Shown here one piece after another: positions 24,409 through 32,733 of a stretch of DNA of 64,000 bases. Source of the stretch: an uncultured Clostridia bacterium (GTDB taxonomy: Bacteria > Bacillota > Clostridia > Oscillospirales > Butyricicoccaceae); assembly GCA_944375715.1 (NCBI GenBank), contig CALWAP010000001.1, positions 124,001 through 188,000 of the forward strand, read 5' to 3'. A model generated the notes under the pieces. That model was not told the DNA's origin. It saw only the letters and a program-made list of their open reading frames with translations, and made no database searches. Made by a program: the position numbers and the translations under genes. Numbering within the stretch: the stretch's first letter is position 1; each line of letters begins with the position of its first letter.

Positions 24409-25335
24409 TTACTTATACTGAGACTTAATCCTGGGATCAACAAAGCCGTAAAGGATATCGACTATAAGGTTGATGATGGAGAAGCTCACCGAGAACATGA
24501 TAACGCATCCCAGAACCATAGGTATATCACGCTTGTTGATCGACTGAACCATCAGACGGCCGATTCCGGGCCAAGCAAAAACGCTCTCGGTCATAACGGA
24601 GCCGCCCAGCATGGCGCCTATCTGAAGGCCTACGACCGTGATCGTGGGAATAAGGGCGTTCTTAAGGGCGTGCTTTGTAATAACATTCTTTTCCGAAACG
24701 CCCTTGGCACGGGCAGTCCTTATGTAGTCCTGACGTATAACCTCAAGCATAGAAGAACGGGTTATGCGGGCAATGGACGCCATATGGTTGAATCCAAGGG
24801 TTATAGCAGGCAAAACCATGCTCCTCAAGCCTTCCGAGCCGGAAGAGGGGAACCAGCCAAGGTTAAGGGAGAAGGCCAGAATCAGCAGAAGGCCCAGCCA
24901 GAAAACAGGCATCGAAATACCTATAAGGGCGATGACCATGCTGATACCGTCGAAAAGGGTGTTCTGCTTAACAGCAGCCAGAACGCCGAGGGGGAGAGCA
25001 AGGATAACCGAAATGGTAACGGCAACAGTCGCCAGCCTTAAGGTGTTCGGGAACCTTGCAAAGATCTCAACCTGACAAGGCAGACCGGAGTTATAAGACT
25101 CGCCCATGTCGCCGCGGACCAGGCCGGATATATATCTTCCGTACTGTACCAGAACGGGATCGTTAAGTCCCATTTCCTCTCTGAGTTCGGCGATCTGTTC
25201 GGGCGTTGCCTGTTCACCGAGGATAACCTTAGCGGGGTCGCCGGGCGCCATGCTCATAATCAGGTAGATTATCAGCGTAACGCCCAGAAGAACAGGAATC
25301 ATTGACACGAGTCGCTTAGCGATAAATTTCCACAT
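24409..25335 (-). CDS. oppB: Oligopeptide/dipeptide ABC transporter permease, OppB/DppB type
   Basis: 308 residues with six predicted membrane helices, the first at 9-30. The EAA loop is near YIRTARAKGVSEKNVITKHA, a standard OppB feature. It is the first gene of the operon; the ATG at 25333-25335 has GGAGG upstream. No substrate-binding protein (OppA) is encoded before, within or after oppBCDF in the window, so specificity must come from a binding protein elsewhere. A 267-nt structured leader precedes it. Confidence 0.92.
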   Translation of the reverse strand: MWKFIAKRLVSMIPVLLGVTLIIYLIMSMAPGDPAKVILGEQATPEQIAELREEMGLNDPVLVQYGRYISGLVRGDMGESYNSGLPCQVEIFARFPNTLRLATVAVTISVILALPLGVLAAVKQNTLFDGISMVIALIGISMPVFWLGLLLILAFSLNLGWFPSSGSEGLRSMVLPAITLGFNHMASIARITRSSMLEVIRQDYIRTARAKGVSEKNVITKHALKNALIPTITVVGLQIGAMLGGSVMTESVFAWPGIGRLMVQSINKRDIPMVLGCVIMFSVSFSIINLIVDILYGFVDPRIKSQYK

Positions 25336-25602
25336 GTTTCCTCCTTGAGATTTTCATTGCCCGCAGGCAAAGCCTTCGGGCAAGATGATACTCTGTGCAT
25401 TCTTCTTTGCTTTACACGGCTAAAGCAAATGAAAAACACACAAAATAGCCACCGCATCTAAAAAGCTGCGGCAGATCCTTCGGCATTGCGTATATTGCCT
25501 GAAACACGTCCGCCGCAGCTTCGGCACAGCGCCCCCTTAATTACGTGTGCTTTGCAACGACAGATCGGTATTTTTCGACACTAACACCTGCCGAATAAGA
25601 AT
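25336..25602 (-). promoter_or_regulatory. Long structured leader of the opp operon
   Basis: From the predicted start near 25602 to oppB the leader is about 267 nt and holds no convincing ORF. Two hairpins stand out. AGCTGCGGC (25512-25520 on plus as its complement) pairs with GCCGCAGCT (25464-25472) around a ~39-nt insert and is followed by TTTTT on the minus strand, like an attenuator. A second stem, TTGCCCG/CGGGCAA (25357-25383) with an inner AGGC/GCCT, sits 12 nt before the ribosome-binding site. No T-box AGGGTGG element or known riboswitch core was found. Confidence 0.5.
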
Positions 25603-25608
25603 AATGAT

Positions 25609-25637
25609 ATTATACACACATCAGTATCTTATTGCAA
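25609..25637 (-). promoter_or_regulatory. Sigma-A promoter of the opp operon
   Basis: Minus strand: -35 TTGCAA (25632-25637), 17-bp spacer, perfect -10 TATAAT (25609-25614). Confidence 0.75.
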
Positions 25638-25854
25638 TACAAAATATCCTTTCCGATTATGGTTTTTGGCGTTTTTGCGGAATATTTGCTCAATTATTTA
25701 TGCAAGCTGAACAAACTGTTGGATTAACAAACATTTAGATCGCAAAAAAGGCTGTTTATTATTAACAATTGTATTTTGCTTATCAGAAGGAATATAGTGA
25801 TTATCGCCCAATATTTTGTTTCAAAAATAATGACATAATAGTTACAGCAAAAAG

Positions 25855-25883
25855 TTGCAAAATGGTTACAAATCGTGTAATAT
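25855..25883 (+). promoter_or_regulatory. Promoter of the SleB-like hydrolase gene
   Basis: -35 TTGCAA (25855-25860), 17-bp spacer, -10 TAATAT (25878-25883). The ATG at 25906 is only about 16 nt from the predicted start. Between 25640 and 25850 the sequence is A+T-rich and I see no gene. Confidence 0.6.
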
Positions 25884-25905
25884 GTTCGGGAAAGGAAGTG
25901 AGTCC

Positions 25906-26880
25906 ATGAGAAAGCTCCGTTTTTTAACGGCGTGTATTGTGATTTGTTCAATGACCCTTACTTTTGTATCGGCTTCCGAAGTGCAGTCCCCAAAAATCGT
26001 TTTTGCTGACTCGGAGGACGCCCAGGCCGAGGAAACATCCGTCCAGACAGAAAAACTTTTTGTCGAATACGAAGATGGCGAAAATAATGTCAAGGATTGG
26101 CTTGACGCCATTGAGGGATTTTTTTCGGTATCTGCTATTGAAGAGACCAACGCTTCCGCAGCTTTTCAGGAAGAAGTGCTGCGCACATGGTTTATTGAGG
26201 ACACAACCTTTGTTTCGATCAGGGATTTTGTCGAGCGTAATTACCCCGATGCCGTTTTTACTTACGATAACGGCAAGATTACAGTGTCTCATGACGGATT
26301 TTACATGGAGTTTGTCGAAGGTAACATCTACTATTATGTTAACGGCAGGATACTCCCTCTGACCAGGCCCTGCTTTGAAAGCGATGGGTGTTTTTATGTT
26401 CCCATTAGGGCTCTGGCTTATATTTACTCCTATGATGTTTCGTGGGACGAACCTTCGTTTACTGCGACTCTTAATGAGAACGGCAAGGTGCTTCTAAGCG
26501 GCGAGGAGTTTTATGATTACGACGACTATATCCTGCTTGCCAAACTTATCAGGGCCGAAAGCGGGAATCAGCCCCTTGAGGGCAAGATAGCCGTAGGCAA
26601 TGTCGTTATGAACAGAGTTAAAAACAGTTCTTTTCCTGACAGTATTTCAGGCGTTATTTACGACAGACGCAGCGGCATTCAGTTCACCACTGCCTATAAC
26701 GGCAGCCTGAATGCCAAACCTACCGAGGAATGCCTTGTAGCTGCAAAGCTTTGTCTTGAAGGATACAGCGTGACCGATGACAGTCTTTACTTTTTTAATC
26801 CCGATGCCTGTTCCGGTTCATGGATAAGAAATAACAAAACCTATGTTACCAAAATAGGCAATCACGTATTTTATTCTTAA
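25906..26880 (+). CDS. Secreted cell-wall hydrolase, SleB-type, with copper-amine-oxidase-like N-domain
   Basis: 324 residues. A signal peptide is visible (basic MRKLRF, hydrophobic 7-22, cleavage after VSA at about 23). A Glu/Asp-rich linker follows, then a stalk-like domain (about 105-185) of the copper amine oxidase N-terminal type, a non-catalytic wall-associated module, with YVPIRALAYIYSYDVSWD. The C-terminal Hydrolase_2/SleB catalytic domain (about 205-324) has LLAKLIRAESGNQPLEGKIA-type sequence with the catalytic glutamate in RAESG, as in the spore-cortex lytic enzyme SleB and CwlJ. It cleaves peptidoglycan, probably the muramic-lactam cortex of spores or wall during sporulation. It is a single gene with its own promoter and terminator. 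Confidence 0.85.
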   Translation: MRKLRFLTACIVICSMTLTFVSASEVQSPKIVFADSEDAQAEETSVQTEKLFVEYEDGENNVKDWLDAIEGFFSVSAIEETNASAAFQEEVLRTWFIEDTTFVSIRDFVERNYPDAVFTYDNGKITVSHDGFYMEFVEGNIYYYVNGRILPLTRPCFESDGCFYVPIRALAYIYSYDVSWDEPSFTATLNENGKVLLSGEEFYDYDDYILLAKLIRAESGNQPLEGKIAVGNVVMNRVKNSSFPDSISGVIYDRRSGIQFTTAYNGSLNAKPTEECLVAAKLCLEGYSVTDDSLYFFNPDACSGSWIRNNKTYVTKIGNHVFYS

Positions 26881-26910
26881 TTAAAAAACAAACAGTTGAC
26901 AAATCACAAA

Positions 26911-26945
26911 AAAGGGAACGGCAAAAGCCGTTCCCTTTTCCATCT
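26911..26945 (+). terminator. Terminator of the SleB-like gene
   Basis: AAAGGGAACGGC/GCCGTTCCCTTT with loop AAAA, ending in T-rich sequence, 31 nt after the stop. Confidence 0.85.
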
Positions 26946-27096
26946 TTTTAACGTTTTCTTTATATGCAATAATGTGTCCGCTTAACATTTTCAAGCCGGT
27001 ATATTTTCTTTACGTGAAAACCGACCTACATGAAAACATCGGGAACAAGTCCCGACGCTTTCCCGCTCACTCATTATATACGTTATGATACTTCTG

Positions 27097-27393
27097 CTAC
27101 TTTTGCGTCTCCATCTTTTCAAAGACCAAACGATAACCATTGCTGCCAAACTGCAGGCTTCGGTTTACCCTTGAAATAGTTGCAGTCGAAGCACCCGTTT
27201 TTTCTGCGATGGAGGTATAGGTCATTCCCTCTCTCAGCATTCGCGCCACATCAAGACGCTGGGCAATCGACCTAAGCTCACTTATTGTGCAAATATCCTC
27301 GAAAAAACGATAACACTCCTCCATCGTCTCGAGTGAAAGCACAGCTTTGAGCAGTTGGTCGGTCTCTGGATTTTGTAATTTGCTTTTATACAT
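27097..27393 (-). CDS. YerC/YecD family TrpR-related regulator
   Basis: 98 residues, the normal size of the YerC/YecD family, which shares the TrpR helical fold. The helix-turn-helix is around GMTYTSIAEKTGASTATISRVNRSL (positions 55-80), and the dimerisation helices precede it. Its ligand and targets are unknown; in Firmicutes it is a conserved small regulator often encoded near pcrA/DNA repair genes. It has AGAGAGG before the ATG at 27391-27393. Nfo lies upstream on the same strand, 185 nt away. A weak hairpin CGGGAACAAGTCCCG lies downstream at about 27042-27056. Confidence 0.88.
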   Translation of the reverse strand: MYKSKLQNPETDQLLKAVLSLETMEECYRFFEDICTISELRSIAQRLDVARMLREGMTYTSIAEKTGASTATISRVNRSLQFGSNGYRLVFEKMETQK

Positions 27394-27578
27394 TTCGCGA
27401 CCTCTCTTTCAATATATGCAAAGAGTCATTTATATAGTTAAGCATATCACAAAATATATCAAAAACAAACTAAATTTCTTGATAATTCTGCAATTTCGTT
27501 GTTCCATTTATAAAAGCAAACTTCAATTTGTATATTATTAACAATAATTTATTATCATATATTTTTATTAATACCTGA

Positions 27579-28412
27579 TCAGCCTCTGTAAAGCTCCTTG
27601 GCCAGGGCTATCTCCATGCGGTAGCCATCAAGGTCATTTGGCGTTTCAAGATAAAAGGGAAGGCCCTTTAAATAGGGGTGATTGATTACGGCCTCTATCG
27701 TTTCTCTCCCCAGGGAACCTTCTCCCAGCTTTTCATGCCTGTCTTTATGTGCCGACATGGGATTTTTGCTGTCATTGAGATGTATGCCTTTTAAGCGCTC
27801 AAGCCCTATTACGCTGTCAAACTCCTTCAAAATCCCGTCAAGATCGTTTACAATGTCATATCCGGCTTCCCAGATATGACAGGTGTCAAGACAGACCCCC
27901 AGATATCCGTTAAGTTCCACCCCGTCTATTATCCTGCGCAGCTCCTCAAATGTGCGGCCTACCTCGCTGCCCTTGCCGGCCATTGTCTCTAAAAGAACTG
28001 TGGTGTGCATTCCGGGCCACAATATATCATTGAGCATTTCGGTTATATAGGCTATACCCGTATCTACACCCTGCTTGACATGACTGCCTGGATGGAAGTT
28101 ATAGCAGTTTCCCGGCAGGTATTCCATACGGCGCAGGTCATCAAGCATGGTCTCCTTTGCGAACCTTCTAAGGCCCTCATCAGCCGCGCAGGCATTGAGA
28201 GTATAAGGGGCATGAGCCAGAATATTCTTTATATCATTCTGTGCGGCCAGCTCCAAAAACTCCTCTATATCCCTCTGATCCAGGGCTTTGGCGCTGCCGC
28301 CCCTGGGATTTCTTGAAAAATACTGAAATGTATTGGCCCCTATTGAAAGTGCTTCCCTGCCCATGGCGGCAAAACCCTTTGAGACCGAAAGATGGCAACC
28401 TATTCTAAGCAT
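27579..28412 (-). CDS. nfo: Endonuclease IV (AP endonuclease)
   Basis: 277 residues forming the TIM-barrel endonuclease IV. All nine expected zinc ligands are present: His67, His107, Glu142, Asp176, His179, His211, Asp224, His226 and Glu256. It cuts the phosphodiester bond 5' of abasic sites in base-excision repair. The start is ATG at 28410-28412 with AGGAGG; an upstream extension to 28433 lacks support. It reads toward yerC; no terminator is obvious in the A+T-rich gap between them. Confidence 0.95.
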   Translation of the reverse strand: MLRIGCHLSVSKGFAAMGREALSIGANTFQYFSRNPRGGSAKALDQRDIEEFLELAAQNDIKNILAHAPYTLNACAADEGLRRFAKETMLDDLRRMEYLPGNCYNFHPGSHVKQGVDTGIAYITEMLNDILWPGMHTTVLLETMAGKGSEVGRTFEELRRIIDGVELNGYLGVCLDTCHIWEAGYDIVNDLDGILKEFDSVIGLERLKGIHLNDSKNPMSAHKDRHEKLGEGSLGRETIEAVINHPYLKGLPFYLETPNDLDGYRMEIALAKELYRG

Positions 28413-28512
28413 CGTGATCCTCCTTTTTTTCATATTTTAACATAAGACAGACATAGATAAAAACTGCTTTTTATGACAAAACGGATTTAAAATAACTTTT
28501 TTCAAAAAAGGC

Positions 28513-28541
28513 TTGCTTTTTAATAACTGTTGTGCTATTAT
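28513..28541 (+). promoter_or_regulatory. Promoter of tRNA-Pro
   Basis: -35 TTGCTT (28513-28518), 17-bp spacer, -10 TATTAT (28536-28541), 13 nt before the tRNA 5' end. Confidence 0.6.
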
Positions 28542-28553
28542 AATCCTTGCCGA

Positions 28554-28630
28554 CCGGGTGTAGCGCAGTTTGGTAGCGCGCTTGAATGGGGTTCAAGAGG
28601 CCGCAGGTTCGACTCCTGTCACTCGGACCA
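28554..28630 (+). tRNA. tRNA-Pro (anticodon GGG), CCA encoded
   Basis: Acceptor CCGGGTG pairs with CACTCGG (one G-U), the D stem is GCGC/GCGC, the anticodon stem is CTTGA/TCAAG with loop ATGGGGT, giving anticodon GGG, and the T arm is GCAGG TTCGACT CCTGT. The 3' ACCA is encoded. Confidence 0.95.
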
Positions 28631-28631
28631 T

Positions 28632-28666
28632 GCCGGAGCAAAGTTTTCTTTGCTCCGGCTTTTTTA
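28632..28666 (+). terminator. Terminator of tRNA-Pro
   Basis: GCCGGAGCAAAG/CTTTGCTCCGGC with loop TTTT, followed by seven T. Confidence 0.9.
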
Positions 28667-28928
28667 TATTTTGCCAATACCGCAAATGCCTTTTGCCCGA
28701 CCTATGTGATCGCAAACAGGATTTAGGCGGTTCGGCTTTTGACAGAAACAGAAACTCGCACATCCTTATTATCAACGAAGCACGGAAGCTGGGAGATCGG
28801 CTTACCCTGAAGCTTTTAAGCTTTGACCGTCAGACGGTATGGCTGTTTTCCGCTTCAATATTATGCTATATCGTAAAGCTGATACTTTTTGATTCTCCTA
28901 GAATACAGCAGGCTTTTGACGCATATTC
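28667..28928 (+). other. Unassigned stretch with one open frame, possible gene remnant
   Basis: No supported gene. One plus-strand frame from a TTG at 28693 stays open, and its product looks moderately protein-like (for example NSHILIINEARKLGDRLTLK), but it has no ribosome-binding site and reads straight through the terminator at 28929-28964. I regard it as noise or a decayed fragment. Confidence 0.25.
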
Positions 28929-28967
28929 AAAAAGGCTTGAAACCACATGGTTTCAAGCCTTTTTTGT
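28929..28967. terminator. Terminator of the M15 peptidase gene (bidirectional)
   Basis: A perfect 16-bp stem AAAAAGGCTTGAAACC/GGTTTCAAGCCTTTTT with loop ACAT, T-rich on both strands. Confidence 0.88.
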
Positions 28968-28989
28968 TTATAAAAGAGCGGTATCCCGC

Positions 28990-29631
28990 CTATTTTGCCG
29001 AAAGTGCCCTTTGGATCATTACTGCCACTTCTTCCCTGGTTGCCCAGGCCCCGGGCCTTTTGCCGTCTGATATCCCGGCACTGACAGCCTGAGACAGAAG
29101 ATCCTTTGCCCAATCTGAAGCTGCCTTTTTGTCAAGACCTGCAAGATAATTGCCCATCATTTCGTTAAATTGCTGCTGTGTCACGGTATCACTCCATGTT
29201 TTAATAAACTCCGAGGGAGTCTTGTATTTGTCAATAAGGTCCTTGCAGCTGTTGCCCGGCAGGTATTTTGCAAGCTCAAAATGTGGCTTATCCTTAAAAG
29301 TCTTAAAATCTCCACCCCAGAAAAGCCCCATAGCTTTACCTATCTGGCCGCATTTCGAAAACCAGCCGCCTTCATCATTATACGCCCCTTTGCCGTCATT
29401 ACGGTAAATATCAAAGGCAAGTCCCCAGCAGTGAGGGCTCAGCGGATAACGGGCATTGGTCACTATGCTGCCCGCCACGGTGCGCCCCATGGCATAAAGG
29501 GATTCCTGTTCCTCCTTGGTCCGGAATGTTTGGGCAATTCCAGCCCTCAGGCCGTTTTCTTCACATCTTTTGAGAAAAAGCCTGCATATACCGGCAAGTT
29601 CGGGATGCAGGGCATTAATATCACGGCTCAT
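28990..29631 (-). CDS. M15 family peptidase, CwlK/endolysin-like L,D-endopeptidase
   Basis: 213 residues. The M15 zinc site is His67 and Asp74 in SPHCWGLAFD and His117 in KDKPHFEL. Such enzymes cut the L-Ala-D-Glu bond or D-Ala ends of peptidoglycan stem peptides. After the catalytic domain (1-130) come a linker and a C-terminal repeat with GISDGKRPGAWATREEVAVMI (about 185-207), an SLH-like tail common on clostridial phage lysins. No signal peptide is present, which also fits an endolysin. The chosen start is ATG at 29629-29631 with AGGGGAGAG; an extension to 29700 lacks a ribosome-binding site. No other phage genes are nearby. Confidence 0.85.
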   Translation of the reverse strand: MSRDINALHPELAGICRLFLKRCEENGLRAGIAQTFRTKEEQESLYAMGRTVAGSIVTNARYPLSPHCWGLAFDIYRNDGKGAYNDEGGWFSKCGQIGKAMGLFWGGDFKTFKDKPHFELAKYLPGNSCKDLIDKYKTPSEFIKTWSDTVTQQQFNEMMGNYLAGLDKKAASDWAKDLLSQAVSAGISDGKRPGAWATREEVAVMIQRALSAK

Positions 29632-29710
29632 GTCCTCTCCCCTTTCATCTGAAAAGGCAGCTTTTGCCGCCCTTATATAATATGCGCCAAAGGCCGGCAT
29701 GGTACCGCCG

Positions 29711-29739
29711 TTGACATCTTTTCTTTTTCAAATTATACT
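29711..29739 (+). promoter_or_regulatory. Promoter of the flavoprotein gene at 29866
   Basis: -35 TTGACA (29711-29716), 17-bp spacer, -10 TATACT (29734-29739), leaving a ~120-nt leader. Confidence 0.75.
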
Positions 29740-29865
29740 TTTTATATGGATGTTATAAGCCCATATATGATCTGAAAAGGGGTGAACGGCAGTTGCTTTA
29801 TTGATTTTTCCTATAAACACAGATAGATTATTTACAAACAAAACAGTATTGCAGGAGGTTAAAAA

Positions 29866-30408
29866 ATGTCAAAGCATGTACTTGTCGTATCGTCCAGCCC
29901 CAGAAAAGGGCAAAACACCGACCTGGTCACCGACGCCTTTATAAAAGGGCTTGAGTCGGCTGGTCACACGGCCTATAAGCTCAATGTTGGCACCACAAAG
30001 GTCAACGGATGTATCCATTGTATGCAGTGTTATAAAAACGGACCCTGTGCCCAGAAGGACGGCATGACGCCTTTTTATGAAGAATACGAAAAGGCCGACA
30101 TGGTCGTCTTTGCCTCCCCCATTTATTTCTGGCATATAAATGCCCAAATGAAAGCGGCTATCGACCGTATGTATGCCCTTTATATCGGAAAGCGTCTTGT
30201 AAAAAAAGAAACCGCCATGATATTGGTGGCCGGAGCTCCCGAAGAGTCGGTATTTAAAAACGCCCTGGAGTTTTATAACGATGTCATTATTGGCCAATTA
30301 GGCTGGCAGGACAAGGGCACCTTCTTTGTAAACGGCACCACCCGTCCCGGCTATGACATTGAAAGCTATCTCAAAAAAGCATTTGATTTCGGAGCTTCCA
30401 TAAAATAA
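29866..30408 (+). CDS. Flavodoxin-fold NAD(P)H-dependent FMN reductase-like protein
   Basis: 180 residues of the NADPH-dependent FMN reductase/iron-sulfur-flavoprotein superfamily. The FMN phosphate loop is SSSPRKGQNTD (9-19), followed by CIHCMQCYKNGPC (49-61), a cysteine cluster that in related iron-sulfur flavoproteins binds a 4Fe-4S centre, though the spacing here could also be structural. The second FMN contact is ASPIYFWHINAQMK (about 84-97). It is probably a cytoplasmic electron-transfer or quinone/nitro-reducing flavoprotein. GCAGGAGG precedes the ATG. It is monocistronic. Confidence 0.85.
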   Translation: MSKHVLVVSSSPRKGQNTDLVTDAFIKGLESAGHTAYKLNVGTTKVNGCIHCMQCYKNGPCAQKDGMTPFYEEYEKADMVVFASPIYFWHINAQMKAAIDRMYALYIGKRLVKKETAMILVAGAPEESVFKNALEFYNDVIIGQLGWQDKGTFFVNGTTRPGYDIESYLKKAFDFGASIK

Positions 30409-30415
30409 CGGATAT

Positions 30416-30447
30416 AAAAAAGAGGGCCAAAGGCCCTCTTTTTTTGC
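30416..30447. terminator. Shared terminator of flavoprotein and aldo/keto reductase genes
   Basis: AGAGGGCC/GGCCCTCT with loop AAA is flanked by A and T runs, between two convergent genes. Confidence 0.88.
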
Positions 30448-31476
30448 TTATTTATCATCCTTATGCTGGGCATAGAACTCGTCGTAATCCTTGAGCATAA
30501 TCTGAAGGAGAGACGGGGTATCCAGCCCGTAGGGACAGCGGCTCTTGCACGCATTGCAGTGCAGGCAGTTTTCGATCTTGTGCATCTTCTGGTACCATTC
30601 GTCGGTCATATAGGGCTGATAGGGCGAACGCCTTAAAAGCTGGGCCATACGGGCGGCATTGGGGATCTCTATGCCGGCAGGGCAGGGCAGGCAGTAGCCG
30701 CAGCTGCGGCAGAAATTGCCAATAAGCTCCTTGCGGTCCTTCTCAATGACAGCCTTTATCTCATCGGTCATGGAAGCGCCCTTTTTGTCCAGCTCAAGCC
30801 ACTGATCCAACTCCCACTCATGCTGTATACCCCAGATAGGCACCACATGTTCATGCTGCTGCATAAAAGCAAAGCAGGCCTCGGCATTGTTAAGAAGTCC
30901 GCCCGAAAGGCCCTTCATGGCAATGAAACCCATGTCAGCCTTGACGCAGTCGCTTACCAGCTGGGTGTCCACATCGGTAGCCAGATAACAGAAAGGGAAC
31001 TGAAGGGTCTCAAACCAGCCGCTGTCGATGGCCTGATGGGCGACCGAAAGCCTGTGGTTCGTAATGCCGATATGGCGGATGTATCCCTTTTCCTTGGCCT
31101 CCAGCGCCGCTGCAAAGGGGCCGTCGGGATCGTTTATGTCGGGCAGGGTGGCGGGATTGTGGAATTGGAACAGATCTATATAATCGGTCCGGAGCATTTT
31201 AAGGCTGTTTTCGATGTGCTGCATGACGGTCTTTTTGTCGCTGCCGCCGCTCTTTGTCGAGATTATCACATTTTCTCTGACGCCTTTCAAAGCCTCACCC
31301 AGCTTCTCCTCGCTGTCGGTATAAGCGTTGGCCGTATCAAAATAATTGATACCATTTTCATAAGCCTTTCTTATGAGCTTTACGGCTTCGGCCTTGGAAA
31401 TCCTCTGTATCGGAAGGGCTCCGAAAGATGTTTTGGTGACCATCAGCTCGGTCTTTCCGAGTCTTACCTTTTTCAT
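30448..31476 (-). CDS. Aldo/keto reductase with C-terminal ferredoxin-like 4Fe-4S motifs
   Basis: 342 residues. The AKR barrel (1-255) has tetrad residues Asp47, Tyr52, Lys75 and His106. The C-terminal domain carries two cysteine clusters, CRSCGYCLPCP and CLHCNACKSRCPYG, expected to bind 4Fe-4S centres. This AKR subtype is widespread in anaerobes and may exchange electrons between NAD(P)H, Fe-S centres and a carbonyl substrate that is unknown. ATG has AAGGAGGATG upstream. It is a single gene with its own promoter. Confidence 0.9.
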   Translation of the reverse strand: MKKVRLGKTELMVTKTSFGALPIQRISKAEAVKLIRKAYENGINYFDTANAYTDSEEKLGEALKGVRENVIISTKSGGSDKKTVMQHIENSLKMLRTDYIDLFQFHNPATLPDINDPDGPFAAALEAKEKGYIRHIGITNHRLSVAHQAIDSGWFETLQFPFCYLATDVDTQLVSDCVKADMGFIAMKGLSGGLLNNAEACFAFMQQHEHVVPIWGIQHEWELDQWLELDKKGASMTDEIKAVIEKDRKELIGNFCRSCGYCLPCPAGIEIPNAARMAQLLRRSPYQPYMTDEWYQKMHKIENCLHCNACKSRCPYGLDTPSLLQIMLKDYDEFYAQHKDDK

Positions 31477-31527
31477 ACCGCATCCTCCTTATATTTGTTT
31501 TCAATAGATGCCTAAGTTTATATAGCG

Positions 31528-31556
31528 ATTATACCACCATATGCCGCTTCTAACAA
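31528..31556 (-). promoter_or_regulatory. Promoter of the aldo/keto reductase gene
   Basis: Minus strand: -35 TTGTTA (31551-31556), 17-bp spacer, -10 TATAAT (31528-31533). Confidence 0.7.
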
Positions 31557-31613
31557 GGTAATAAAGCGCTGTGCAAATGCATATTATATATTGTCTTACG
31601 GAGGTGGCGCACA

Positions 31614-32135
31614 ATGGGCAGCACAATGCTTAAATGGGACATTATATCAACCCTGACAACAATACTCCTGGGTACGGCATCACATTTTCTTTACTCCCTT
31701 TCGGGGTCTTTTCCTGCTGTCGGGCTTTTCTGCCCTGTCAACGAAAGCGTGTGGGAACACGTAAAACTGCTGTATTTTCCCGCCGTGCTTGCCAGCCTCG
31801 TCCAATACCGGCTGATGCCTACGCCCTGTGCCTTCCTTTCTTCGCGCTGCATAGGCATTCTTGCCGGGTGCGCTGCCATACCCCTTCTTTACTATAGCTA
31901 CACATCGCTTTTGGGGTATGGGTTCCTGGCTGCCGACATAGGAATATTTGTTTTTTCCTCATGTCTGTGCTTTGCCTTAAGCCACATCCTGACCCGCTGT
32001 CCACAGCTTTGCAGAAAAACCTCACTGTGGCTGCTGGCAACGGCGATTTTGGGACTTTGCTTCATGGTTTTCACCTTTTCTCCTCCTCACCTTCCGCCCT
32101 TCCGCGATTCTGTGACCGGACAGTATGGGGCGTAA
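31614..32135 (+). CDS. DUF6512-like integral membrane protein
   Basis: 173 residues with about five hydrophobic segments. The conserved NESVWEHVKLLYFP segment (about 43-56) and HFLYSLSG near residue 25 are typical of this uncharacterised membrane family. Function is unknown. GGAGGTG precedes the ATG at 31614 with normal spacing. It is a single gene ending at a hairpin that overlaps the 3' end of the convergent acetyltransferase gene. Confidence 0.75.
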   Translation: MGSTMLKWDIISTLTTILLGTASHFLYSLSGSFPAVGLFCPVNESVWEHVKLLYFPAVLASLVQYRLMPTPCAFLSSRCIGILAGCAAIPLLYYSYTSLLGYGFLAADIGIFVFSSCLCFALSHILTRCPQLCRKTSLWLLATAILGLCFMVFTFSPPHLPPFRDSVTGQYGA

Positions 32136-32145
32136 GGCACTTTGG

Positions 32146-32188
32146 GTGAAATGGGCGGCTTTTAAAGCCGCTCATTTCACAGCTTTTT
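32146..32188 (+). terminator. Terminator after the DUF6512-like gene
   Basis: GTGAAATGGGCGGC pairs with GCCGCTCATTTCAC (32146-32180, one G-T pair), followed by CTTTTT. The 3' arm overlaps the stop codon of the convergent acetyltransferase gene. Confidence 0.75.
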
Positions 32189-32725
32189 AACCATGAATAT
32201 TTCACTTAAACTCTCCCCGCTTCTCAGCCTTACGGCATCGGGACGGGCATAAACCCTTTCAAAGCCGAGGGAACGGTAAAGCCCCTCGGCCCTTTTATTG
32301 CCTTCGATAAACCAAAGCTCGACGGTATCGACATGCTCTTTTTCCCCTGCGGCCTTTAAAAGCTCTTCCATCATAGCTTTGGCCATGCCTATGCCCCAAT
32401 ATCTTTTAAGCACGCCTATGCCAACCGAAGCCCTGTGCCGCATTTTAAATGCCGAGTTAAAGGATATGGCGCAGGAGGCGGCTATCGCACCGCCATCAAA
32501 GCAGGCTATCGAAAGATTAAGGGGTGATTCAAATCCCTTTTGAAGGAACTTTCCTTCATCTTCTGCGTTTTCCCAAAACTCATCCGGGTATCTTAACACA
32601 AACTCGGTTTCACCGTTGCAGGTCTTGAGATAATCAAGCATGGCTTCCCCGTCCTCATACCCCGGCGAACGCAGAAGGTATTTCCTGCCGTCCTTTAAAA
32701 CAACTTCTTTCTCAGGGAATATCAT
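32177..32725 (-). CDS. GNAT family N-acetyltransferase
   Basis: 182 residues. The acetyl-CoA motif is VGIGVLKRYWGIGMAKAMM (about 121-139), followed by VELWFIEGNKRAEGLYRSLGFE, a standard GNAT layout like RimI/RimJ-type or small-molecule acetyltransferases. The substrate is unknown. It starts 8 nt after the stop of the upstream amidohydrolase, so it is the last gene of a three-gene operon. AGGAGG precedes the ATG at 32723-32725. Confidence 0.87.
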   Translation of the reverse strand: MIFPEKEVVLKDGRKYLLRSPGYEDGEAMLDYLKTCNGETEFVLRYPDEFWENAEDEGKFLQKGFESPLNLSIACFDGGAIAASCAISFNSAFKMRHRASVGIGVLKRYWGIGMAKAMMEELLKAAGEKEHVDTVELWFIEGNKRAEGLYRSLGFERVYARPDAVRLRSGESLSEIFMVKKL

Positions 32726-32733
32726 ATTTCCTC

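Noticed and set aside
25336..25602. T-box or known riboswitch in the opp leader
   Set aside because: No conserved T-box sequence or recognisable SAM, lysine, glycine or TPP core was found; recorded instead as an unassigned structured leader.
28570..29070. 166-codon plus-strand frame across tRNA-Pro
   Set aside because: It starts within the tRNA gene and reads through two terminators; the middle part is noted only as a possible remnant.
28990..29631. Prophage signature from the endolysin-like M15 gene
   Set aside because: No holin, portal, capsid, tail or integrase genes are near it; a single lysin-like gene is not enough.
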